Shown: piece by piece, positions 1 through 6,224 of the stretch
Numbering within the stretch: position 1 is the stretch's first letter
Layout: the number at the start of each line of letters is the position of its first letter
Source of the DNA: Vulcanimicrobiota bacterium
GTDB lineage: Bacteria; Vulcanimicrobiota; Vulcanimicrobiia; Vulcanimicrobiales; Vulcanimicrobiaceae
Direction: 5' to 3'
Assembly: GCA_019247395.1 (NCBI GenBank)
Contig: JAFAOZ010000082.1
Location: forward strand, 1-8,209
DNA length: 8,209 nucleotides
Position numbers and translations under genes: made by a program
Notes under the pieces: generated by a model
What the model saw: the letters and a program-made list of their open reading frames with translations, nothing else
What the model was told of the DNA's origin: nothing
Database searches by the model: none

Positions 1-1671
1 CCAGGGCAGCACGCGCTGCGTGTACCACGTTCGCGTGTCGTCGAACTTGCGTCCGAACCAATCGACCACGCTCCACGGCTTCCAGTGCGAGCGCAGCGCC
101 CAAAGGCCGGCCAGGGTCGGCGTGATGGTAAAGGAGACGAAGAGCGAAGTGAGCGTCGAGATGACGACGACGATTGCGAACTCGGCGATTTGACGGCCGA
201 CCTGCCCTTGAATGAACGCAATCGGAAGAAAGACGACCACATCGACGAGGGTGATCACGACTGCGGCGGCGCCGATCTCCTCGCGACCGCGCACCGCGGC
301 TTCTTCGGGAGGCTCCTTGAGCTCCGTGAAATGTCGTTCGATGTTCTCCAGCACGACGGTCGAATCGTCCACGAGAATACCGATGACCAGCGACATGCCC
401 AAGAGCGAGATCGTGTCGATGGTCAGGTGCATCATCTTCATCACGCTGATCGCGATGGCGAGGGACGTCGGTATCGAGATGCAGACGACAATCGCGCTGC
501 GCCACGAGCGCAGAAAAAAGATCATCGCGATGCCCGTCAACAAGATTGCCAGCATGAGGGTGCGGGTGACGATCGTTATCTGCTGCTGCGTGAACTTCGA
601 CTGAACGTTGATGACGCGAAAGTTGATCTCGGGGAAACGCCGCTCGATCTGCGGTAACGCCGCCAGGACGTTATTCGAGGCCGTTACCTCGCTGCCGGCC
701 GCGGCCTTTTGCACTTGCATGAAGAGGCCGGGGCGCCCGCTGATTTGCGCGTATTGCAGGCGCGGCTCGTACGCCTCCGTCACGGTGGCGACGTCGCCGA
801 TGCGAACCACCGAGTTACTCGCCGTCCACGGGTTGACGACCCCCGGCAACGTCGAAACGCCGCCGAGGTAGTTCTGCACCTGCGCAATGGCATTGCCGGC
901 CGCCGAACCGTTCGCCCCGCCCGCCGGAATGATCGCGAGATTACGGACGGTGTCGAGACTATAGATGTCGCCCCGAACGTCGATCGTCGTTTGGCGGTTC
1001 GGTTCGTAGGCAAAGCCGCCCGGCACGCGCTGATTGTTCTGTTGCAGCGTGTTCACGATATCGTTGAGCGTCAGATTCGACGCGGCGAGCCGTACCGGAT
1101 CGATCACGACTTCGTACGCCGGTGTCACCAGGCCGCCGACGTTGGCAAACGAGATTCCGGGAACTTGCTCGAGCTGGGGCGCGATGACGTTCTGCGCGTA
1201 CAGCGCGAGGCGCGCGAGCGAGAGTTTTTGAGAATAAATCGCAAGCGTAACGACGACCGACTGCGTGGGGTCGTAGAGGTTGACCGTCGGCGGCGTCAGA
1301 TTGGTCGGCAGGTATCGCTCCGCAGCCTGGATCGCTTTATTGGTCAGCGCCAGATCCGTCGCGGTATCGGAGCTGATGTCGAAGATCGCGCTGATGGATG
1401 CGCGGCCTTGCTGTACGACGGAGTTCACCGTCTGCAAATCGGCGGTCCCCGAGAGGCTCTGCTCGATCGGCTGGACGATGTTGTCGCGCATTTCGGTCAC
1501 CGATGCGCCGCTGTACTCGACTTGAATGGTCACCGTCGGCTGCGAGACGTCGGGGTAAAGCTGCTTGACGATCGTGGCGGTGGAGAGAATGCCCGCGAAC
1601 ATCATCAATGCGACGATCACGAAAACGAGCGTCGGACGGTTGATGAAGAGCCGGGTCAGGCTGAACTTCAC
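1..1671 (-). CDS. RND efflux transporter permease, HAE1/AcrB-like (N-terminal 557 residues, cut by the left edge)
   Basis: Inner-membrane proton-driven pump subunit that exports hydrophobic or amphiphilic compounds together with the adaptor encoded just upstream. The frame is open from a GTG at 1671 to base 1 without a stop. The N-terminus (VKFSLTRLFINRPTLVFVIV) is the classic RND start with TM1. A large periplasmic porter domain follows up to about residue 365. TM2 to TM6 then lie near residues 372-387, 393-411, 421-441, 468-487 and 498-516. TM4 carries GILVDDSTVVLENIER; D435 and D436 match the paired proton-relay aspartates of AcrB (D407/D408). About half of a usual ~1,030-residue RND protein is present. 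The GTG overlaps the adaptor's TGA by 4 bases (GTGA), indicating translational coupling. Substrate cannot be told from this half; the VDD motif argues for the drug/hydrophobe (HAE) class rather than the metal (HME) class. Confidence 0.95.
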   Translation of the reverse strand, partial: MKFSLTRLFINRPTLVFVIVALMMFAGILSTATIVKQLYPDVSQPTVTIQVEYSGASVTEMRDNIVQPIEQSLSGTADLQTVNSVVQQGRASISAIFDISSDTATDLALTNKAIQAAERYLPTNLTPPTVNLYDPTQSVVVTLAIYSQKLSLARLALYAQNVIAPQLEQVPGISFANVGGLVTPAYEVVIDPVRLAASNLTLNDIVNTLQQNNQRVPGGFAYEPNRQTTIDVRGDIYSLDTVRNLAIIPAGGANGSAAGNAIAQVQNYLGGVSTLPGVVNPWTASNSVVRIGDVATVTEAYEPRLQYAQISGRPGLFMQVQKAAAGSEVTASNNVLAALPQIERRFPEINFRVINVQSKFTQQQITIVTRTLMLAILLTGIAMIFFLRSWRSAIVVCISIPTSLAIAISVMKMMHLTIDTISLLGMSLVIGILVDDSTVVLENIERHFTELKEPPEEAAVRGREEIGAAAVVITLVDVVVFLPIAFIQGQVGRQIAEFAIVVVISTLTSLFVSFTITPTLAGLWALRSHWKPWSVVDWFGRKFDDTRTWYTQRVLPW

Positions 1672-2948
1672 GGCTGCAGCGAAACCTTCTCGCCGTCGCC
1701 TAACGTCATCTGGCCGTTGCTCACCAGCCGCGTTCCGGCGGCGATGCCGGCAACGACCGAGGTCGTTCCGTCGGTTCCCACTTCGCTCACGCGCACCGTC
1801 TTGACGGTGTCGTCGGGTTCAATTTCCATGACCGCGTCGTGGTTGTCATCGGTAAACGCGGTCGCCGGCACGCGCACTCCGCGGATCGGCAGCGTCGCGA
1901 CCGCCCCCTGGACGACCATTCCGGGCCGCAAGCGGCGCCCCGGATTGGCGAGCACCACCTTTACCTGAAAGTCGGTCGAGCCCGGATTGATCTGATTGAG
2001 CACGCCGGCGACGTGGCCGTAGAACTTGGCATTGCCGTTCACGTCGGCTGCCGCGATCGTCGCCGGCGCACCGTCGCTAATGCGCGCGATCTCTTCGCTC
2101 GATGCGTGGAGCACGGCGTAGATCGGATCGACTTGCTGCAACGTAAAGATTTGACGGTTCCCCGGATATTCGCCGGGGTTGAGATTGCGATTCACGACGA
2201 CGCCATCGATTGGGGATACGATCGTCGCTTTGCCGATCTGGACCCGAACTTGCTGCGCCTGCGCCTGCGCCACTTGCTCCTGCGCCGCCGACTGCTGCAC
2301 GGCGGCCGACTGCAGGCCTGGCCCGGAGAGCGAACCGTTGGCGGAGACGGTGGAACGTGCGGTCGCGAGATTCGCATCGGCCGTGTTGAGCGCTTGCTGG
2401 TCGTTCTTCACCAGCGTCGCTTGGGCGTCGACGGCCTGCTGCGACATGTAGCCTTGCGTCAGCAAATTCTGATCGCGCGCCAAATTGTGCTGATCGTTGG
2501 TGAGCGTCTGCTGCGCCTGACTGACCGCCGCCTCGCTCGAACGCAGCGCGGAGAGACCTTGCTGGATGTTAAGCGATCCTTGGTAAACTGTGTGGGTTGT
2601 GTTGGCATGGTTACTATTCGCCGTTGCCAGATCGGACTGCAACTGCGCTTGCAGGTCGGAGGTGTCGAGCTGCGCGAGCGCTTGACTCGCACGAACCGTA
2701 TCGCCCTCGCGAACGTACACCGCGGAGGCGGGCTCGGCGAGCGTGCTTTGGACGGCGACGTTTTGGTACGGCGCGATGACGCCGGCGAGCTGGCGCGCGG
2801 GCTGAATCGAGCCAAAGGTCGCCACAGCGGTTTCGACGTAAGGCGCGGGCTGTGGCGGGGGACCTTTTCGGCCGCCGCAGCCGGTTACGGCGGCGATGGC
2901 GAAAAACGTTCCGAAGAATCCGGCCGAAAGGGCACCCCTGCGTTCCAT
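1668..2948 (-). CDS. RND efflux periplasmic adaptor subunit (membrane fusion protein), lipoprotein
   Basis: Links the RND permease to an outer-membrane channel across the periplasm. The product is 426 residues from the ATG at 2948. An n-region with ERR, a hydrophobic stretch and the lipobox VTGC (lipidated Cys24) form a lipoprotein signal, which decides this start over a TTG seven codons upstream (2969). After a Pro-rich linker comes a biotinyl-lipoyl-like half domain (VYVREGDTVRASQALAQLD). A long Gln/Ala-rich alpha-hairpin coiled coil follows (roughly residues 85-235). The second lipoyl half is IVSPIDGVVVNRNLNPGEY. Beta-barrel and membrane-proximal segments end in LGDGEKVSLQP. No convincing Shine-Dalgarno precedes the ATG; a TACAAT lies 10 bases upstream, so the mRNA may be nearly leaderless. 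The gene is first in the pump operon and divergent from the two-component genes, whose regulator is a plausible controller (inference). Confidence 0.93.
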   Translation of the reverse strand: MERRGALSAGFFGTFFAIAAVTGCGGRKGPPPQPAPYVETAVATFGSIQPARQLAGVIAPYQNVAVQSTLAEPASAVYVREGDTVRASQALAQLDTSDLQAQLQSDLATANSNHANTTHTVYQGSLNIQQGLSALRSSEAAVSQAQQTLTNDQHNLARDQNLLTQGYMSQQAVDAQATLVKNDQQALNTADANLATARSTVSANGSLSGPGLQSAAVQQSAAQEQVAQAQAQQVRVQIGKATIVSPIDGVVVNRNLNPGEYPGNRQIFTLQQVDPIYAVLHASSEEIARISDGAPATIAAADVNGNAKFYGHVAGVLNQINPGSTDFQVKVVLANPGRRLRPGMVVQGAVATLPIRGVRVPATAFTDDNHDAVMEIEPDDTVKTVRVSEVGTDGTTSVVAGIAAGTRLVSNGQMTLGDGEKVSLQP

Positions 2949-3645
2949 GACTGAGCAGATTGTAGCCAATGCCCAGCTTTTGAATCCTGGAGTGAGTCTG
3001 AGAACCGCTCCCGGGCCGCATCAAGGCGCGCGCGTCCTCGTCGTCGACGACGAACGCGGCTTGCGCGAGCTGCTCAGCTACGGCCTCGGGCAGGCCGGAT
3101 TTTCCGTCCGGACGGTTGCCGACGGCTCGGCCGCCTTTCCGGTGCTCCGAGACTGGGCGCCGGACGTCATCGTGCTCGACGTGATGCTGCCCGGCCGGGA
3201 CGGGCTTACGCTGCTGCCGGAAATACGCGGGCTGACGACCGCTCCCGTCGTTATGTTGACCGCCCGTACCGAGCTGGACGAAAAGCTCGCCGGATTCTCG
3301 GCCGGAGCCGACGACTATGTCGGCAAGCCGTTCGATCTCGAGGAACTCGTTGCGCGACTGCGCACCCTGCTGCGCCGCCCGCGCATCGAGCAGCACGAAA
3401 CATTGACCTATGCCGACTTGACGATCAACGCCTATATGCGCACGGCGTTTCGCGGGAACCGGCGCATCGAGCTCTCGCCGCGCGAGTTCGATTTACTACG
3501 CGTCTTTGCCGAGCATGCCGAGCAAGTGCTGACGCGCTCGCAGTTGCTCGACCTCGTTTGGGGATCGATCGCGACGTCATTCCGAACACCGTCGAAACGT
3601 TCGTTTCGTTTCTGCGCGCAAAGATCGACAGCGGCGAACGCGTAA
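2947..3645 (+). CDS. OmpR/PhoB-family response regulator, frameshifted in the DNA-binding domain
   Basis: Cytoplasmic transcription regulator phosphorylated by the adjacent histidine kinase. Counting from the ATG at 2947, the receiver domain spans about residues 29-140. It has the acidic pocket D34/D35, phosphoacceptor D78 (VIVLDVMLPGRDG), T105 (VVMLTA) and K127 (DDYVGKPFD). A winged-helix domain begins near residue 150 (IELSPREFDLLRVF, TRSQLLDLVWG). After W205 the frame is lost at a GGGG run (3560-3563): the ORF continues with unrelated residues to a stop at 3643-3645 (232 aa). One extra base there restores a family-typical end running to 3701 (251 aa). The start is uncertain: a GTG at 2992 would give a shorter N-terminus and avoid overlap with the divergent adaptor gene, but neither start has a clear ribosome site. 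The frameshift may be a sequencing or assembly error in a homopolymer, or a real recent mutation. Confidence 0.88.
   Translation: MTEQIVANAQLLNPGVSLRTAPGPHQGARVLVVDDERGLRELLSYGLGQAGFSVRTVADGSAAFPVLRDWAPDVIVLDVMLPGRDGLTLLPEIRGLTTAPVVMLTARTELDEKLAGFSAGADDYVGKPFDLEELVARLRTLLRRPRIEQHETLTYADLTINAYMRTAFRGNRRIELSPREFDLLRVFAEHAEQVLTRSQLLDLVWGSIATSFRTPSKRSFRFCAQRSTAANA
2959..2964 (-). promoter_or_regulatory. Candidate -10 box of the pump operon
   Basis: TACAAT on the minus strand, 10 bases before the adaptor ATG. A start about 7 bases downstream would give a leader of only 3-4 bases, consistent with the lack of a Shine-Dalgarno there. No good -35 hexamer is seen at 16-18 bases, so the site could depend on an activator or be chance. 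It lies inside the start region of the divergent response regulator gene. Confidence 0.3.
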
Positions 3646-3701
3646 AACTCATTCAAACGCTGCGCGGCGTCGGCTACACGCTGAAAGCGACCCCCGCATG
3701 A
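3564..3701 (+). other. Displaced C-terminal end of the response regulator (recognition helix and wing)
   Basis: Read from ATC at 3564, this frame gives IDRDVIPNTVETFVSFLRAK, then a stretch ending in LIQTLRGVGYTLKATPA and a TGA at 3699-3701. This is the recognition helix plus C-terminal wing of an OmpR/PhoB regulator, continuing directly from ...LLDLVWG in the preceding frame with one base missing. No start codon or ribosome site supports separate translation. Its TGA overlaps the kinase ATG (ATGA), the usual coupled arrangement of regulator and kinase, so the intact frame was the functional one. Confidence 0.85.
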
Positions 3702-5092
3702 GCAGCCGCCTCGCACGCCGCATTCGGACGCTCGCCGCAGTCGAAATCTCGCTGCTGCTCGTCGCGCTGCTTTTAGCCGGCGCGCTGCTTGCATTCGGCG
3801 TGTACATCCGCACGCTCAACAACGAGTTGACCGGCACGATGAACCAGCTCTCCGAAACGCTCGGGCGCGATCCGCCGCCTGACGCGCGCACGGCCGGCGC
3901 GTTTGCAGCATCGTTCCTCCTCGGCAGCGGTACGGAGATCATCTTCCTCGACGCGGCAACGCGCGTCACGGTGTTCCGGCTGCACCGCGCGGACCCACGG
4001 ACGCTTTTCACGGTGCGTGGCCGCGGCGATCTCTCCGGCGACCCGCAGCCTTCGGGGCCATTGGCGCGGGTCATTCTCGGCCTCGCGACGGCGTACGGCG
4101 TTCCGCGCCTCTACGGCCACGTCGGCGACGTCTATATCATCGTGCGGGCGAACGATGCGACCCTCGTTTCGACGGTCCGGTCGTACGTGATACCGCTCGT
4201 CATCGCGCTGATTATCGCTATCGTTTGCGGCGTGCTCATCGCCCGCGTGCTCACGCGCCAGGCGCTACGCCCGCTCGATGACGTAACCGCGGCGTTGCAG
4301 CGCTTTGCATCGGGCGACCTCACCCCGCAGCTCATCGCCACAGACGAGCGGCAAGAGCTCGGAACGCTGGCCGCTGCGTATAACGGCGCGATCGAACAAA
4401 TGGAGCGTGCCTTCGCGGCGCGCGATCGCGCGAACGCATCCATGCGCCAGTTCATTGCCGATGCGGGGCACCAGCTCCGGACGCCGCTGACCGTCGTGCA
4501 AGGATTCATCGCGATTTTGCGGCGCGGTGGCTTCGACAGCCCGAGCGACCGCGAGCACATCCTGGATACGATGAACGATCAGAGCCGCATCATGGGATCG
4601 CTCATCGACAAACTGATCTTGCTCGAGCGCTGGGAGAGCCCCGAAGCCGGCAGCAAAGCCGCGCCCATTGACGTTGGAACGCTCGTTGCCGATTTGGTTG
4701 CGCCAATCGCCGACGCGAATCCCGAGCGCCATTTCGACGTCTCGACGCAATCCGGGATCCTCGCCGCGATCGATCCGACCGAGCTTGGTTACGTCGTGAC
4801 GAATCTCGCCGATAATGCGGTGAAGTACGGCCACGGCGCCATTGCCGTGCGCGTCACCGCGCAAGATTCAACCGCTGTAATTGAAGTGGCCGATCAGGGA
4901 CCGGGCATACCGTCGACCGATGCAACGCGCGTCTTCGATCGCTTCTATCGCGGTACGCAGCGCGACGTTCCGGGCTCAGGACTCGGGCTTGCAATCGTTA
5001 AGCGCGCCGTCGAGCGCGCGCAAGGGACGGTCACGCTCGACAGCAGCCCGAACGGCTCACGCTTCATCATCAAATTACCGAGAGCTGCGTAA
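3698..5092 (+). CDS. Two-component sensor histidine kinase (HAMP, HisKA, HATPase_c)
   Basis: Inner-membrane sensor that autophosphorylates and transfers phosphate to the preceding response regulator; 464 residues. TM1 is at about residues 13-35, a periplasmic sensor region of ~125 residues follows, TM2 lies at about 164-187 and HAMP at about 188-240. The HisKA motif is AGHQLRTPLT with phosphoacceptor H258. The ATP-binding domain has the N box (NLADNAVKYG, N369/N373), the G1 box (DQGPGI, 399-404), the F box (FDRFYR, 413-418) and the G2 box (GSGLGLAIV, from G426). All catalytic boxes are intact, unlike the regulator. The start ATG overlaps the TGA of the regulator's restored frame and has no strong ribosome site of its own, consistent with coupled translation. 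The sensed signal is unknown; the divergent RND pump suggests an envelope-active compound (inference). The stop lies 3 bases from the 3' end of a convergent tRNA-Ser gene. Confidence 0.95.
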   Translation: MSSRLARRIRTLAAVEISLLLVALLLAGALLAFGVYIRTLNNELTGTMNQLSETLGRDPPPDARTAGAFAASFLLGSGTEIIFLDAATRVTVFRLHRADPRTLFTVRGRGDLSGDPQPSGPLARVILGLATAYGVPRLYGHVGDVYIIVRANDATLVSTVRSYVIPLVIALIIAIVCGVLIARVLTRQALRPLDDVTAALQRFASGDLTPQLIATDERQELGTLAAAYNGAIEQMERAFAARDRANASMRQFIADAGHQLRTPLTVVQGFIAILRRGGFDSPSDREHILDTMNDQSRIMGSLIDKLILLERWESPEAGSKAAPIDVGTLVADLVAPIADANPERHFDVSTQSGILAAIDPTELGYVVTNLADNAVKYGHGAIAVRVTAQDSTAVIEVADQGPGIPSTDATRVFDRFYRGTQRDVPGSGLGLAIVKRAVERAQGTVTLDSSPNGSRFIIKLPRAA

Positions 5093-5095
5093 GGA

Positions 5096-5186
5096 TGGCG
5101 GAGAGGGTGAGATTCGAACTCACGGAACGCTCAACACGTTCGCCCGCTTTCGAGGCGGGTGCCTTCAACCACTCGACCACCTCTCC
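5096..5186 (-). tRNA. tRNA-Ser(CGA)
   Basis: Class II tRNA decoding UCG. The acceptor stem pairs GGAGAGG with CCTCTCC, the discriminator is G and the CCA end is encoded in the DNA (5096-5098). The anticodon loop is CTCGAAA, giving anticodon CGA. A long variable arm and the T arm GTGAG-TTCGAAT-CTCAC confirm serine type. The 5' end is only 5 bases after the tadA stop codon, so it is almost surely co-transcribed with tadA and released by RNase P. The 3' end is 3 bases from the stop of the convergent histidine kinase gene. Confidence 0.97.
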
Positions 5187-5191
5187 GTCGG

Positions 5192-5680
5192 TCAGGGTTG
5201 GGACGACCTAGTCGTTATACCTTCTTGCATCGCGCGGCGACGCTCGCGAAAGAAATGCTGCAGCTGCTCGGCCGTTTCGCTCTCCAGGACGCCGGAAGTC
5301 ACCTCGAGCCGATGATTCGTTTTCGGCGAGCGCAAGACGTCAAACACGCTGCCGTCCGCACCGCCCTTAGGATCTTTGGCCCCGTAGACCAAGCGCTTGA
5401 TGCGCGCGGCGATGATTGCGCCCGCGCACATGACGCACGGTTCTTTCGTTACGTAGAGCGTCGCTTCGGAAAGGCGCCACGCGCCGAAGCGCCGCGCGGC
5501 CTCGCGCAAGAGCAAGATCTCCGCGTGCGCGGTCGCATCGCGCCGCTGCTCCTTTTCGTTCTTCGCTCCCAGCACGACGTCGCCGTTGACGAGGACTGCG
5601 CCGATCGGCACGTCGCCGGCACGCTCCGCTTCGGCGGCCAACTCGATCGCGCGGTGAAGGTAGATTTCGTCGGCGTTCAA
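5192..5680 (-). CDS. tadA: tRNA-specific adenosine(34) deaminase TadA
   Basis: Deaminates A34 of tRNA-Arg(ACG) to inosine so that one tRNA reads CGU, CGC and CGA. The product is 162 residues, normal for TadA. The cytidine-deaminase-fold zinc site is complete: H52 and E54 in TAHAEIL (ligand and proton shuttle), and C82 and C85 in EPCVMC. TadA-typical segments include GDVPIGAVLV, ATLYVTKEPC, an AKDPKGGA-like stretch, NHRLEV and a C-terminal basic helix with FFRERRR. The start is TTG at 5680: no in-frame ATG lies upstream before the tRNA-Arg, a GGAG sits 5 bases before it, and MNADEIYLHRAIELA aligns with the usual TadA beginning. The gene is sandwiched between tRNA-Arg(CCG), 25 bases upstream, and tRNA-Ser(CGA), 5 bases downstream. 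Its likely substrate tRNA-Arg(ACG) lies about 0.5 kb upstream on the same strand. Confidence 0.96.
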   Translation of the reverse strand: MNADEIYLHRAIELAAEAERAGDVPIGAVLVNGDVVLGAKNEKEQRRDATAHAEILLLREAARRFGAWRLSEATLYVTKEPCVMCAGAIIAARIKRLVYGAKDPKGGADGSVFDVLRSPKTNHRLEVTSGVLESETAEQLQHFFRERRRAMQEGITTRSSQP

Positions 5681-5705
5681 GACGGCTCCATTGCGGTGCG
5701 GGAAC

Positions 5706-5782
5706 TGGCGCGCCCGGAGGGATTCGAACCCCCGATCCCAGCCTTCGGAGGGCTGTGCGTTATCCAGCTACGCTACGGGCGC
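5706..5782 (-). tRNA. tRNA-Arg(CCG)
   Basis: A 77-base tRNA decoding CGG. The acceptor stem pairs GCGCCCG with CGGGCGC, the discriminator is G and CCA is encoded (5706-5708). The anticodon stem CAGCC/GGCTG encloses the loop CTCCGAA, giving anticodon CCG. The T arm contains TTCGAAT. It begins 13 bases after the stop of the upstream small ORF and ends 25 bases before the tadA start. It complements the inosine-modified tRNA-Arg(ACG), which cannot read CGG. Confidence 0.97.
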
Positions 5783-5795
5783 ACAAACTGACGGC

Positions 5796-6032
5796 TTACC
5801 GCGTGACGTCCGGCGGTGATCCGGCGCTCGGGATGTGCTTGAAGAGGTCGAGCTTGTGATCGACCAGCGTGCGATAAAACTTTCGGACGCAATCGGGGTG
5901 CCCGAAGAAATACGTCCGCGCATAGGCGAGATCTTCGCCTCCGCTATCGGGGACGTAGTGAGAGATCTCGATCTCTTCCATTTGATTGCGATCGACCGGA
6001 TGTGGACAGAAATCGCACGGAATAGTCGACAT
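5796..6032 (-). CDS. Small hypothetical protein with CxxC and HxxC putative zinc-binding pairs
   Basis: A 78-residue soluble protein of no recognised family. It has C6-x2-C9 (PCDFC) near the N-terminus and H45-x2-C48 (GHPDC) in the middle, a spacing that could bind one zinc ion in a treble-clef or knuckle-like fold. There is no signal peptide or membrane segment. Support for a real gene: an ATG start with an AGG-containing purine stretch about 10 bases upstream, a fit into the tRNA cluster (28 bases after tRNA-CAT, 13 bases before tRNA-Arg(CCG)), and no competing gene. No promoter is evident between it and tRNA-CAT, so it probably rides on the tRNA transcript. Function is unknown; a role linked to tRNA is only suggested by position. 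Confidence 0.75.
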   Translation of the reverse strand: MSTIPCDFCPHPVDRNQMEEIEISHYVPDSGGEDLAYARTYFFGHPDCVRKFYRTLVDHKLDLFKHIPSAGSPPDVTR

Positions 6033-6060
6033 TGAAAAATTTACCTAGCCTTTTTCGTTT

Positions 6061-6132
6061 TGGCTCGGGTAGGACTTGAACCTACGGCCAAGGGCTTATG
6101 AGTCCCCTGCTCTACCACTGAGCTACCGAGCC
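6061..6132 (-). tRNA. tRNA with anticodon CAT (elongator Met or Ile2)
   Basis: A 72-base tRNA. The acceptor stem pairs GGCTCGG with CCGAGCC, the discriminator is A and no CCA is encoded (AAA follows). The anticodon loop CTCATAA gives CAT. A G1-C72 pair rules out the initiator type, which has a 1:72 mismatch. The anticodon arm and following bases (GGGGACTCATAAGCCCTTGG) resemble the tRNA-Ile2 that needs lysidine at C34 (TilS) at least as much as elongator Met; identity cannot be settled by eye. The innermost anticodon stem pair (A31/G39) is a mismatch. Confidence 0.93.
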
Positions 6133-6157
6133 GGACACATGAGTATTACGACACCGC

Positions 6158-6187
6158 AGTATAACAGGACCCCGCGGGCAACGACAA
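6158..6187 (-). promoter_or_regulatory. Candidate sigma70-type promoter of the tRNA-CAT/tadA cluster
   Basis: On the minus strand, TTGTCG (6182-6187) and TATACT (6158-6163) are separated by 18 bases and match the -35 and -10 consensus at four and five of six positions. The expected start lies near 6151, about 18 bases before the 5' end of tRNA-CAT. It is the only convincing promoter between tRNA-Arg(ACG) and tRNA-Ser(CGA), so it probably drives tRNA-CAT, the small ORF, tRNA-Arg(CCG), tadA and tRNA-Ser(CGA) together. Confidence 0.55.
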
Positions 6188-6217
6188 CCGTTGCAGGCGG
6201 GCGCCGGGAAGCAGTGC

Positions 6218-6224
6218 AAAAAAA
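6218..6224 (-). terminator. T7 tract directly after tRNA-Arg(ACG)
   Basis: Seven T residues follow the discriminator base of tRNA-Arg(ACG) on the minus strand. The GC-rich acceptor and T arms could act as the hairpin half of a weak intrinsic terminator, separating the upstream transcript from the next promoter. The tract may equally be just a 3' trailer. Confidence 0.35.

Noticed and set aside
709..1968. Long plus-strand ORF (419 codons) across the pump genes
   Set aside because: It is antisense to the RND permease and adaptor, whose frames show clear family motifs. Its product is Arg/Asp/His-rich with no recognisable domain, typical of a shadow frame in GC-rich DNA.
2896..2946. Upstream ATG (2896) as start of the response regulator
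   Set aside because: It would add 17 residues overlapping the adaptor signal-peptide coding region, far longer than needed before the receiver domain; 2947 or 2992 is more plausible.
1839..2954. Plus-strand ORF of 371 codons
   Set aside because: Fully antisense to the adaptor gene, low-complexity Arg/Leu-rich translation with no motif.
2614..3396. Minus-strand ORF of 260 codons over the regulator start
   Set aside because: Antisense to the response regulator receiver domain and overlapping the adaptor in another frame; no family features.
3560..3563. Programmed ribosomal frameshift in the response regulator
   Set aside because: GGGG followed by ATC is not a known slippery heptamer, there is no obvious stimulatory structure, and regulators of this family are not known to use frameshifting; an error or mutation is simpler.
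5159..5791. Plus-strand ORF over tadA and tRNA-Arg(CCG)
   Set aside because: Antisense to tadA with an intact zinc site, and it reads through two tRNA genes; the apparent end RPEGFEPPIPAFGG is the usual false peptide from an antisense tRNA.
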